From: Porpolomopsis calyptriformis
Lineage: Eukaryota; Basidiomycota; Agaricomycetes; Agaricales; Hygrophoraceae
Direction of reading: 5' to 3'
DNA length: 64,000 nucleotides
NCBI GenBank assembly: GCA_951640195.1
Contig: OX621169.1
Coordinates: 2,046,001-2,110,000, forward strand
The notes beneath the pieces are model-generated. The model was not told the origin of the DNA. It saw only the letters and a program-made list of their open reading frames with translations, and searched no databases. Shown here in pieces: positions 53,715 to 64,000 of this stretch (position 1 is the stretch's first letter; the number at the start of each line of letters is the position of its first letter). Position numbers and translations under genes: made by a program.

Positions 53715-56700
53715 TCAGTTGTCAACTCCTCCTTTCCATCGTTCATCTGGTGGCGTCCTCGTAACATGCACAACCCCCTGGTCATTTATCCTTGCCCCCA
53801 AATCGCTAGCGGCTACCCCCGCCGATATCAAATCATCTACTAATACCACGCTCAACCCAAGGGTGTCTTTAGGAACCCAGATCCACCTCTGCGGCCGATA
53901 CGTCGAGGGATGGTCAAACGCGTGCTCGTCGAAGTCATCCTCGTCGTCTGAAGGATAGTTATCACCTTCAGCGTCCTTTCCTGCACGTGGGGGAGAGTTT
54001 GCATCCTTAGGATGGTGTCGGAACCAGCGGGGTCTGCGATGCCGTAGACTATGCTTGCCCTTCATCTCCTTGCCTGGGGATGACAAGTGGACGAACAAAT
54101 CGGGAACGTCTTGAGGGAGAGCAGAAGATTGTGATGCCATCACTTCCTCGCGTGTTTTCCGATTGCCGTCTACGTTAATTTCAATGTCTTCCACCGCTTC
54201 AACAACATCGTCGCGGACTTTGGAAGACAATGCAGAAATTTCGCGCTCAACGTTTTTCACTATACAAAGTTTCAGCGAACGATGAGGACCGTGATAAGAG
54301 TAGCAACGCACCATCCCGGCGGAACATATCTACCTCCTCTTCTATTTCATCTGCAAGCCCCCCATTTTGATTGCGTGCTTGCTCGTACTTATTTGCCACC
54401 TTTACTGTTGCCAAGGACATGGGAAGATATTTTGTGATCGCTATACCGGCGTTTATTAGTTTCGTACAATTTGAGTAAGTTGAATGACACACGGCGGAAA
54501 ACCCCGTTAAGAACGATATGGGAAAAGATGGTGATTATGAGAAGCACGATCATGAGGACCGTTTCCAGAATTGAAGACAGTCGAGTTATGGGTATCCTCA
54601 AGGCGAACAAACATGCTAGGCATACTTGTTCAACATACAACCCCACGACTGGTCACAGGAACAGACAAGCGTAAGTATCCAGGTATGTAGCCAGTTGCAG
54701 ATAACTTACAAAGGTAGGAGAGAGCAACTGGGAAGTACAGCCCACCCGTCTCGAACTCGTAAGGTTGGTCAAAGACTTGTAAAAATACTTGCATAACCAG
54801 ATGTAATTATGATTGGCAACATGTTAAGCGAGACACTCACAGAATTTCCATGCAAGGTAAAGGCATGCATAGCCTATTCAGGATTACCGACAAGTCCTCA
54901 GTTAAAGAGGACCTTCAAGATCAAGAGCGACTGACTGATAAGCGCTAACACGTTGATCAACGGGCTTATAATGCTGTAGGTAAACCCGATTGTTGCGAGG
55001 AGAGAAAACATCGGCATAACAACACCAAAGTCAACCTATTCTCAATGGCTGTGATCATCTGGTTTCCAAAAGAAAAAACGTAGTAATTACCGATGGCATC
55101 ATAAACGTCACCTGAGAAAGTCACAAGGGTTACAATATTTGTATGAGGATCACCATCTGGATATACATACATCGAATGCTTGTCGAGGAGTCCAATCCAT
55201 CCACCATTTTTGGATAAAGTGGAAAACTAGAGACGCGAGTTGGACTAGAGCGGTGCCTGCTCCGGCCAAGCCCTGGGTGACTGCAGTTCATAATATAATA
55301 TGTGATGTTCGAATACTCGGCAAAGAAGACAGGAGGACGAACTCATATACGTCAGAAAGAATGTGGAAGCTCCAGGCAGTCTGGTAGCCAATGCTTGAAT
55401 CGTTGACGCAGGGCTTCGTAGGATCTGTGAAAAAGTTGAAACCATGCAACGTGGGCGAGTGGCTTGGAACCCACATCCTTGATCGCTGAATTTCGGTGTG
55501 GGTCAGAATATAAGATTTCGATGATGATACAAGGAGCAAACATTACCTTTGGTTATTCCAGAAGTCAAAGTAACAACTAGGAAACCGTGGCTGACGAGGA
55601 CTTAGGGATAAACCAAGGACTAAATGTCGAAGACTTACATTACGAGAAATAGGAAGAATCGGCGATAGAGGCTGATCGAGATCAACGAATGTCTAGGAAT
55701 GGATTCATAATGGGCAAGAGCTAAAAGAATTCGTAAGCCAACACAAATTGAGTACTACGAATGGTTAAGGAAACGTACCACGTAATATGTATGGCACTAG
55801 TATAAACAGAATGGCCAGCAGTAGAGGTGGGAGAACGCCTTGGATTATCCCCTTGACAATGACCGGCGCTGAAATGAGGACTTGGGTTCAGTTTCAAACT
55901 TAAGCCACTGGATTTATACCTTTGCAGACAAACTGGAGCCAGCTACACAGAAAGACATATATCATTCACTATATCATTCCATCCTCGATGCTTACTCACG
56001 AGAACTTCCCGCAGAGCGAAGTGACATTGCTTAATGACCCAATGAAAGCAACAGGAAAGGCCCAAACAACAATGAGCCCTGCGGTTGCGGCCCAAGATAT
56101 TACGAATCGAATGGGCGACTCGGCTTCGTCGTCATCAAGGTTGGCCCAGACTATGTCTTTTGGATGAGCTTCGAGCCATTTATTGTCCATTTTAGAAGGC
56201 TAGGGGGAAGGTCAGCACGAGATCGTCAGAATTGGAGGGGCGCTGACTTCTTGATAGCTGACACACTGAGCGAGAACGTGCGCCCCCATCTGGAGATTGC
56301 AGTGGACGAAGGCACTACCTAGAAATCGGCCCTCAGAAAGGTGTTGCCGAGTCTCCTCGATGAGAAGGTTCAAGCGAGAAATTTCAGTCTTCATGTGGTG
56401 TATGAGTTCTGGAGGTCTTGACTACATTTATCGAGAAGGAAATTGACCTTGCAATACTCAAACGTATTAACGCTTCGCCCCAAGATGCCCAGGATGCCTG
56501 TTCGATGACTTGGCCAGCTAGCATGAGGCACCAGCTGTTCAAGAAATTCTCGAGATGGCTGGGGAGGATGATCAATATTCCCTCCTCTCTCTTCATCTTC
56601 TTGTCTCTTCTTGACGTTATCTTGCCACACACTCAGGGCCTGACGAAGTATGCTGGAAGCTGCAGCCTCCAATTGGTCGCATGCACTTTCACGCTCCGCG

Positions 56701-57720
56701 AATAATTTATTCAGAACCTGACAGGCATCAATATAGAAGCACTGTCCCACAACATAATTGGGCGTACCTTGGTATCCCTATAGAACCAAACCCTATCAAC
56801 TCCGCCCGGGACAAAACTAGCAAAACGCAACATGTCATGCTCGTTCGCCAGCTCGTCGGGAACTGAGGTGATGAGTACCGTACGTGCTCGAGCGAGACGC
56901 GAATGAGACTTGCTGATCAGGAACTGCTGCCGCAGGTGCACAAATTTCAGCATCTCGTGGCGAATTAAGATAATTACAAAGACTTTATGAGCCAGTTAAG
57001 CGTAACACGCAAGAATGGAAGAAATCCACGGACATGTGAATAGATAAGCGAGAGAGATGTGAGCCGCATATCTGCTTTGATTTCCGGAGGCGCTAATACT
57101 GGAGGAGGGAAGGATCAGTGGCGAGGTCCGATCATAAGATAAAAGCAAAGCTGACTTCGACCAAGTAAACCGATCCAGACCAGGTTGGGTATTTGAAACA
57201 TTGACAGTATCCACAGGTAAAATAATGGCGGAGGTGAGAATAGTAAAAACCAGGAAGATCCAAATGAGTATCTTGATAAATCGAAGGAACATGTAACTGC
57301 GTGAAATAAATTAGATGTGTAACAGGTAACCGGGAAGATAGAATTACGCATCTAGTCCATTCTTGCGTATCTAGAGACAATATGTCATTTAATATGGTAA
57401 CGAGGGATGCGACAAGACCCTCACGATATCCTCCGAAGGTGCCATGATGAGGGCTGGAAGCCATCTCCAAAGTCCTTTGGGCAGCTCGATAGCCCTCTTT
57501 CTGTTATCACAATACAATATTATAAAATGTCCAGAGAACTCGCGGTAAGATATACGTACCCTGGGGGTGGTAGGTATGTTCGAGGGCTATATATACGTCC
57601 CAACTTCTGCTTGAGGAGCACAAAGGCACCGAGTTGCAATATGAGCAGACCTGCATTGGTGACAAGAGCGGTATAGAATGTTTGGGCAGTAATATTTGTC
57701 GATTCCGCCAGGACCGACAT
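53715..57720 (-). CDS. CSC1: CSC1/OSCA-type stress-gated cation channel
   Basis: About a dozen or more exons. The start ATG at 57720 gives MSVLAESTNITAQTFYTALV then a membrane segment (TNAGLLILQLGAFVLLKQKL) and GRIYSPRTYLPPPG. Further exons carry FLRFIKILIWIFLVFTILTS, SKSHSRLARARTVLITSVPD (cytosolic RNA-recognition-like loop), HPKDIVWANLDDDEAESPIR, APVIVKGIIQGVLPPLLLAI and HSLISISLYRRFFLF. This order defines the DUF221/OSCA/CSC1 family of osmotically or mechanically gated calcium-permeable channels. The soluble C-terminus (VPDLFVHLSSPGKEMKGK... WVPKDTLGLSVVLVDDL) is well conserved in basidiomycete members. Several very short exons remain approximate. Its promoter is shared with CAB5. Confidence 0.88.
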
Positions 57721-57824
57721 GGCGGTTGAAATGATATAAAGCACAGCCCATTGGTCAAACGTTATTCGTTCCTAAGTTGGAGTGATCTATTACATAACGC
57801 TATCTTATCTGATTTCCACTTGCA
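57721..57824. promoter_or_regulatory. Divergent promoter of CSC1 and CAB5
   Basis: Only 104 bp lie between the two start codons. CTATCTTATCTGATTTCC near 57800 is the only notable motif (a GATA-like TTATCT). Confidence 0.5.
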
Positions 57825-58661
57825 ATGCTCGGTGAGTCGTCAATCTGACTTCGGTTACTATACCCACTCATCTCGAGACTAGTCGTTGGCTTAACGGGTG
57901 GCATTGCAAGCGGGAAATCAGCCGTAGTCAATATGTTGAAAGCCCAAAACGTACCCATCATCGACGCCGACATCCTGGCTCGCCAGGTGGTGCTACCAGG
58001 TACCCCAGCCCTCGCGAAGATAGTTGACTACTTTGGACTTTCAGTCCTCCTTCCAGACGGCTCCCTGGATCGGAAAAAACTCGGATCTATTGTATTTAAC
58101 GATGAAATCAAGCGACGGAAGTTAAACTCCATCGTCCATCCTGCCGTGCGTCGAGCGATGTTATGGGGCCTCATTTCATATTGGCTCAGAGGAGAGAGAT
58201 TTTGCATATTGGACGTGCCCCTCCTCATTGAGGGAGGGTTGTGGAAATGGATGGGGAAGGTGGTTCTGGTTTACTGGTACGCATTTTCGAGAATAAAGGA
58301 TCGGGGCCACTACTTAAAAGTGCATATCCGGATATCCTGCAGTTCTGGCGAACTACAGCTTCGCCGCTTGATGGATCGTGATGGATCGTCGCGAGAGGAC
58401 GCTTTGTCTCGAGTGAACGCTCAACTTCCCATCGCCGAAAAGGTGATGTATGCTGACGAGGTGTTAGACAACTCTGGATCTCTCCTTGACCTCGAGATCC
58501 AGGTGGGTGCTTTCCTCCGGAAATTAGAGAGAGAAGCCGGGTGGGCTTGGCGGATGAGTTGGCTTTTCCCTCCATTTGCATTCCTGTCTGCTGCATGGAT
58601 GTTAACCTGGAGAATGATTCGACGAGCACGTCGAGGTCGCCGTTTGAGAAAAACCAAGTAA
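57825..58661 (+). CDS. CAB5: Dephospho-CoA kinase
   Basis: Exons 57825-57831 (7 nt), 57883-58276 and 58343-58661 total 720 nt (239 residues). The first intron splits codon 3, giving MLVVGLTGGIASGKS with the P-loop GGIASGKS at residues 8-15. DADILARQVV, LDRKKLGSIVF, HPAVRRAM and FCILDVPLLIEGGLWKWMGK follow the CoaE fold (phosphate-binding, lid and CoA-binding parts). It catalyses the last step of coenzyme A synthesis. A C-terminal hydrophobic segment (WLFPPFAFLSAAWMLTW) followed by Arg-rich residues should anchor it in a membrane, as in other fungal and animal versions. Confidence 0.93.
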
Positions 58662-58847
58662 CTGTTTTATTTTAAGCAACAGAGACTAGATGGCTTTGCA
58701 TGGTTGATCATGGAATGACTGCATTAAGGCAAAGAACAAACGCGGCAGGTGATTGATGTTCAGAGACAAGGAACATGGGAGACATGAGAAAAAAGGTTGT
58801 ATCAAAGGTGTATAAAGCGAGGAGAAAATGGGGGCAAATTTCAACAT

Positions 58848-60102
58848 TCAAGAGCTACCATTGGTGCCAGTTCCCGGGCAATCACGGGAAATGTGGCTGA
58901 GAACGAAGTGAGGCCTTGGTCTACTACAAAAAGGCCTTTTTTCACTCACCCTTCGGAACCGCAGGTGTAGCAGGCCCGCTTTTGCGGCTGTGGGCAGTCC
59001 CTGCTGATGTGACCCTGCAAAACGTCGATTTAAGTGGGAAATAAAATTTACAAAGCATGCACTAACAACACCGGAACAATTGTAGCACTTCGAGCCTTGC
59101 ACACAGTCGCGAGATAGATGTCCGACGCCCCCACAACTGTAGCTAAAAATATGATAATACCAATCAATACCCCATCATCATAAAGTAAGTGATGGGGGTG
59201 AATCTCACCAAGTTTTTTGGCTGCCTCCGAAACCACCTCCCCCGTAAGACCCACCACCATAGTTCCCTCCAGAAGCATCAGGGCAAGCACGGGCGATGTG
59301 CCCAGTTTTCCCGCAACGGTAACACTCCGTGCCTCCGCCAGACCCTCCTCCTCCTCCTCCTCCTCCTCCTCCTCCTCCATAGGAACTCTCGGGACAATCT
59401 CGGGACTGCATCCCGAACACACGATATTCGGTGAGCGAGAGCTATGAAGACATACAAAGAACGCACGATATGGCCCTCTTGGCCGCATTTGTAGCAAGAT
59501 TTAGGTTTGGCGTCTTGAGTGCAGTCACGAGAAACATGGCCTTCACCGCCACCTGCGACGAGGGTCAATCGGGAATCGGAGTTTAGAGAAAGGAGAAAGA
59601 AGCTCACAGTTGTAGCTGATACATGATCAACGATAGGATTTATTAGCAGATCGGATTATCAACGAGAGATCAGGATGGTGGGGATGAGATTTGTTTACCA
59701 GGTTGGCGTTCCTGCTTTGGGACAAGAGGAGGCTTGATGGCCGACTAAGACAATATTGTCATCAAGTTCAGGTGGGGGAACGAGAGAACGCGAGGTAAAT
59801 GATCGATGGAAGCATCCGTATCAATATATTTTGAGATTGAAGTCGTCGTTGATGGAAATCGGGATACGACAACATGAGGCCATCGATATACCGACATAAA
59901 AATTGAAAATGCAAAAAAGCGGCCGTCAGCACCGCATCGCTCAAGGGGGAGGGAGAAAGGGGTATTAGATGTGTAAAGTAGCTAGGCTGCAAGAAATGGC
60001 TCAAAACCACCCCACAAAACGCAACCGGTTATGAAAAGAGATAAAGAACGACGCGAAACACCACGCACAGCCTCCACAGTTGAAACATCCTCGAGCAGAC
60101 AT
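58848..60102 (-). CDS. GIS2: CCHC zinc-knuckle nucleic-acid-binding protein GIS2
   Basis: Eight exons: 60102-60069, 59744-59699, 59615-59608 (8 nt), 59552-59467, 59405-59209, 59142-59067, 59014-58950 and 58896-58848; total 561 nt (186 residues). It has seven CX2CX4HX4C knuckles: [84 protein letters not shown] and [14 protein letters not shown]. Between knuckles 3 and 4 is a glycine run coded by a GGA/CCT trinucleotide repeat (about 59343-59380). GIS2/CNBP proteins bind single-stranded RNA and DNA, associate with polysomes and promote translation. The first intron is long (about 324 nt) and the start was set by the first knuckle [11 protein letters not shown]. Confidence 0.9.
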
Positions 60103-60348
60103 TCTGGTTCTTTTTTCCGATAGGAAATAATGGATTCTGAAAACAGATCAGATAAGCTGATCAATTGATTTGACCGATGTGATAGACGCCAATCAGTGGG
60201 GATAGTACAGCACACGCACCTGATGAAATAGAGATTTCGTTGTACGAGATAGCGGTACAAAGAAATCAGAACACGACCGTTGGGGGAGGAAACAGGATTA
60301 TATAAGCAATGAATCTCTGTCTTATGTCATCACAAAGGCAGTGCATTT

Positions 60349-61537
60349 CTAGGTAGAGACAGAGTCCTTTTCCGGTTTCTTGCTGTCTGGTTTTCCTGCT
60401 TTATCCTTATCGTCACCTATTCCTCCTTCCTCTAGTTCTGCCCTCCCTATAGTAGCTTTGTTGTCGACCAGGGCATGCAGCGCGATCACCGCCCGTAACA
60501 GACTGCTGATGTACACCACCAAGAGTTGGTCATTGGTGCTCGAGGCAAAGCTCTGGGTGGTAATTGGATCGCTGAGATCGGGGAGAAGATTGAGTGCATC
60601 CTGGAGGTGGTAGACGATTTGATGGTTCACTGGCATAGAGCCCGATGCAACGTCAGCCAGATATTTTTGGATATCGTTTAGCCGTGATTGGAGGCCACGG
60701 AGGGAGGCAAGTTGCTCGCTGACACGTGTAGCCAGCGTCGTGGTCGTCGAGTCTTTGATGTCTCGCAGTAAATGCTCCACGCCGATTTCCTCGGACTCCT
60801 CTGCCTCTATCACTGACGGAACGTGAAGGAATGTCTTACGGGTTTCCGTCCCGTCCTACGTGATGGATGAAATCAGAGACCAAGGGTAATCTGAAAACGA
60901 TTTACGGACATCCTTGATTTCCTCCACCCCAAAGTAAGCATCAGTCGGGATACCCACTGTTTGTGGTCGTACATCGACAATGACCATTACGGGTCGCGCA
61001 ATGAACCGTTTGAATAAGTCATTGATCTCTTGATCAGACGCTCGCAGTTTCGGACCAGAGTGATACCACCCGATCAATCGTTCCCGTGCTGAGGGTAGAA
61101 TAAGTGTTCATAAGTGTGGCAAGGGAGGAAGATGATGCACAAACCATTGACTTTCTTGAACATCTCATACATGCCTTCGATGTAATTGTGGTCTAAAAAC
61201 CATGTCTTACTGTCTTTATCGTCTTCTTCGAACGGTATACCAAACGAGTTGGCAACGTTAACGATTTTCCCGTTGTCCTGTCCAAGGAGAACACCAACTA
61301 CGCGCTTATTTGAGTTTCTTCCAATCGAACGGGCATGATGGTCGGTCACAGAAAGCAAGACCAGGGGATGAACAACTACAGAGATCAGTGAGTATTGATA
61401 CACCTCCCATCGAGGGTCGATGACAGACCGACGGTTATTCCTGCAAGGGCGGTGAGCTCGAGTACCAGACACCATGAGCTTGGCTTTCCTCCGCTCAACG
61501 AATATCAGCCTACCTGTGCAGTTGTGGTCGCTACCAT
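60349..61537 (-). CDS. RPN8: 26S proteasome lid subunit RPN8 (MPN domain)
   Basis: The first exon (61537-61514) codes MVATTTAQ and joins LTALAGITV then [20 protein letters not shown], the start of an MPN domain. Further: [76 protein letters not shown], then after an intron an extended helical C-terminus ([20 protein letters not shown]) and a Lys-rich tail ending KDSVST. The metalloprotease His-x-His pair is absent (YHSGP), as in Rpn8, which is the inactive partner of the deubiquitinase Rpn11 in the proteasome lid. Stop at 60351-60349. Confidence 0.92.
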
Positions 61538-62120
61538 GGTTCACAAACACTCCACGCTTTAGAGGTCGAGGATTTTCTACAGACACGCGTCTGTTTACGG
61601 TTGTTGTCCAGCGGCCTCCAGTCGGTTCGCCGCATGGTATGAAGCCATTATTCACGTTTCTTGGCTATTCTGTGCAATTTCTGGACGACGGTCCAGTACA
61701 AAATGAATACCCTTCCACGGTACCTCACTTAAAGCAAGGTTGAGGTATTCTAGCACTCGGAACGATTTCCAGGACGCGGAAAACTCATCATTTTTATGCC
61801 TCGGATTATTACACTCGCGGCCGTAATTTTCAATTTCACCAATGCGCAAGTGAAAAGCGCTATCGACTCAAATTCAATGGGAACAAACGAAGCACCAAGC
61901 TTTAACAGAACTTCCACGAGCGAAGCGCTCGTGATGCTGAGGGCTCGTGTCAACATGTCATAGCTTTGCATTCATACAAGACAAAGGCTCCCAGGTGTCC
62001 CACCCCCAATTCCTGGTCAGATACCGTCTTTCCCGGTGCGGTTTCGTTTGCTTGCAACGTTACTTCTGATTCTACCCAAACAAGGTGCGACAACCTCGCT
62101 CACTTCGATATTGACTATAT
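61538..62120. other. Intergenic region upstream of RPN8
   Basis: No frame with convincing splice structure. A hydrophobic stretch on the plus strand near 62030-62085 (RFRLLATLLLILPKQ) followed by a donor GTGCGA could be the signal-peptide exon of the next candidate gene, but no in-frame ATG was found. Confidence 0.4.
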
Positions 62121-62525
62121 AATAATTTTGAATCTCGCCAGTCTTCGGCACACGAATCCTCCGCAGACAGCTTCAGATCCCTCCTCAATGCCAAAATGAT
62201 TGTGCAGGAGCCTTAGACCTCTATATGAACCGCCAGGATCTCACTTGCTTGTGTACCCCGCAGAGTGACGCTGCGATACAGCAATACGGAAACTGTTATT
62301 CCATTGGATCCCAGCCTAGAAAATGTTCTAGGTCCTTATCTGCAAGGTCTGTACTTTCTCTTCTCTCTCTACCGCTTATTTCGCGTTACCAAAGAGTTCA
62401 ATACGTTTTGCGTCGGCCTGCCTCCCCTCACATTCCCTGCCGTGCCATCATCCTCAACCTCCAGCATTTCCATCCCTTCCGATACTCCCATCCCATCATC
62501 ACCAGCAATAATCCGCCATCAATAA
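62010..62525 (+). CDS. Candidate small secreted cysteine-rich protein, model incomplete
   Basis: A possible leader exon (about 62020-62085) with hydrophobic RLLATLLLILPK joins, at acceptor CTCGCCAG near 62141, a frame with NDCAGALDLYMNRQDLTCLC followed by TPQSDAAIQQYGNC. The DLTCLCT-x-QYGNC pattern recalls short secreted CFEM-like proteins of basidiomycetes. A second part (ENVLGPYLQ, intron, EFNTFCVGLPPLTFPAVP and a Ser-rich end) matches the usual layout but is in another frame, so an intron was missed or the gene is frameshifted. Stop near 62525. I infer a cell-wall or secreted protein; no function is claimed. Confidence 0.35.
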
Positions 62526-62529
62526 CCAC

Positions 62530-63682
62530 AACCCCCCCTGCCATACCCACAAAACCCCACTGGTGATACCCACAAATCCGCCAAGCACCACAGATGGTTC
62601 AATAATGGCACCGTCCATGACATCGTCAACTTCCAAACTTCCACCTAATCCAACTGCTTTTCCCAGCAGTTCGTAAGTTTTCTCATTCCACCCCTCAATC
62701 ATATACGTTTATCTGGCTGCTCTCTGTTCCTGCTTACATGTGATCATGTTATTATCCAAGTTCTGTATTTCCTGATACTTTGCTCCGCTTGTTTCTTGTA
62801 CGAGTAAAAGTGATGATGACCAAATCTAGTATCTGAGGTTATCACTTGACCGCATCCGCAAACATTCCCATTGCACTTACCAATTCAAGGCAGTACTTCT
62901 CAGTGGCCCAGCGAGCGGTTATTCGAACCTAATCCTAAGGAGCATGTCAAATGTCAACCAACCACACGGGGCCGAATACGATACGATGATTGGGTTCCAC
63001 GAAAATCCAGTGTGAAAAACTGGTTTGAAGTACCCATTCGAACAAGAGTCTTGTCGCAACCATACTAGTGACACGAGATTGGATAATTATTCCGTCCCTC
63101 CCTGTATGGCGACTTACCCTATTCTCAACTGCCACCGCTGCCCACAAGGTGAGTTTTCTATTGCGCAGGCTGAGCCCAAGGAATTCAACATGTTACTTCA
63201 CAGTTTTGCCCATTGACACTTTTGTGCCTGGCTCCATCTTTGTATTATCCGATACAAGGTAAGGATAGGACAGGCGCTGTAATTTGATTAATTAATGTGT
63301 CTCCGGTCTTAGGCTGGCGATGTTCTTTGTGCAATACAGCCTGGCCCAGGCTGGGCACGGCGATTCACTATCTAGGTCATTGGCAGTGCTGCGGAATGGC
63401 TTTTCCCCTCTGTGGTTAGCCTGTGACTTTGAGTGTATGGCGTTACACACAGGATTCGAAGCGAACACTCAGACCGAGCAAGTCACACACTCAAACAGCC
63501 GCCGCAGTACTCTTCGCTCATCCATTACTACCTCATTTTCCACCCGTCTACTCAACTTGGAGGCTTGCACAGTGTGCTTATCTTGCCTTGTGATCGCAAT
63601 GGCATCCAAGAATAACGATATGTCTGGTATGGCATTAGCGCTCTGGGACTAACAGCAACTGATGTGTTACGGGTCACACACA
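62530..63682. other. Unresolved region with coding-like fragments
   Basis: Plus-strand fragments such as GYHLTASANIPIALTNSRQY (about 62837-62895) and RIRYDDWVPRKSSVKNWFEV (about 62973) look coding but could not be joined, and no family was recognised. They may be exons of the gene that is open at the right edge. Confidence 0.3.
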
Positions 63683-64000
63683 GAGAGATATGCACCACCT
63701 TGTGTATTCCAGTTTTTCTGCGACCGTGATAGGCTTCCCTATGACTCCTCTATGAAGGTTGCCCTTCATGCACGAAACCACCCTCTCAATGGTTCCGACA
63801 CCCCACCTCCTTCGAACCACCGTCTTATTTGTTCATTCTTATCTCAAGAGGGTGTCGCTGAGGCTCTAGACACCATAAGCAGAACTGCATCACTGTCACC
63901 CCTGATTGACAATTGCCATGGGGGTTGTGTGAGACACCTGCTCATCGGTCACCGCACCAGAGCGCTTGCAGCATTCGCCATTCAGGGATGGAGGAACATG
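63683..64000 (+). CDS. Partial exon open to the right edge, unknown product
   Basis: After an acceptor (GTCACACACAG ending about 63682) one frame is open to the end of the window: RYAPPCVFQFFCDRDRLPYD, SMKVALHARNHPLNG, ICSFLSQEGVAEALDTISRT, LLIGHRTRALAAFAIQGWRN. It has normal codon character and no stop over 105 codons. I do not recognise it. Confidence 0.4.

Overview
The window comes from a filamentous basidiomycete, most likely an Agaricomycete. The genes carry many short GT-AG introns (about 50-65 nt), the conserved proteins are of fungal type (CSC1, PNS1, VPS11, HEL2, CAB5 with a C-terminal membrane anchor), and the mobile fraction is Ty3-type chromovirus with an alpha-kinase relic. I cannot name the genus. 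Two halves differ sharply. From about 0.6 to 30.5 kb lies a repeat graveyard; from about 31.2 to 62 kb lies a dense run of thirteen conserved housekeeping genes. The extreme left edge and the last 2 kb hold partial genes I cannot identify.

Repeat half. A 10-bp minisatellite (683-1270) is followed by a 1.7-kb solo LTR (family A) with a perfect 5-bp target duplication. Two more copies lie at 15239-16914 and 24769-26467. This LTR carries an intact three-exon gene on its antisense strand and a sense reading frame that starts inside the LTR and runs to its 3' edge. A second solo-LTR family (B) occurs at 5014-5636 and 27452-28210, both copies with perfect 5-bp duplications. A nearly complete chromovirus (6527-13200) has gag, pol ending in a chromodomain, and an extra third ORF whose N-terminus copies the histone H3 tail around lysine 9. 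Its first-strand primer appears to be its own mRNA 5' end (an 11-nt match, as in Tf1/sushi). Older elements interrupted by these insertions include a gag-like ORF, a decayed sister chromovirus, a minus-strand chromovirus tail, and pseudogenes of an alpha-type protein kinase and of 2-oxoglutarate dehydrogenase E1 (apparently intronless). The stop codons in these relics are mostly TGA, and LTR copies differ mainly by transitions at CpG, so C-to-T decay at CpG is the main force of inactivation. Palindromic, 30-bp and CT-rich arrays fill 21.2-24.3 kb.

Gene half, in order: a BuGZ-like spindle zinc-finger protein (-) and PNS1 transporter (+) sharing a 158-bp promoter; mitochondrial ribosomal protein mL54 (-); VPS11 (-); a UBP3-type deubiquitinase (-) divergent from a coiled-coil protein (+); an F-box-like protein (-); the ribosome-collision E3 ligase HEL2 (+); a TFIIIC WD40 subunit (-); a CSC1-type stretch-gated channel (-) divergent from dephospho-CoA kinase CAB5 (+); GIS2 with seven zinc knuckles (-); and proteasome subunit RPN8 (-). 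They do not form a pathway; the cluster is ordinary fungal gene packing. Exon coordinates were worked out by hand from frame continuity and splice sites. For nine genes (BuGZ, PNS1, MRPL37, VPS11, UBP3, the coiled-coil gene, HEL2, CAB5 and GIS2) and for the antisense LTR gene, the summed exon lengths are exact multiples of three.
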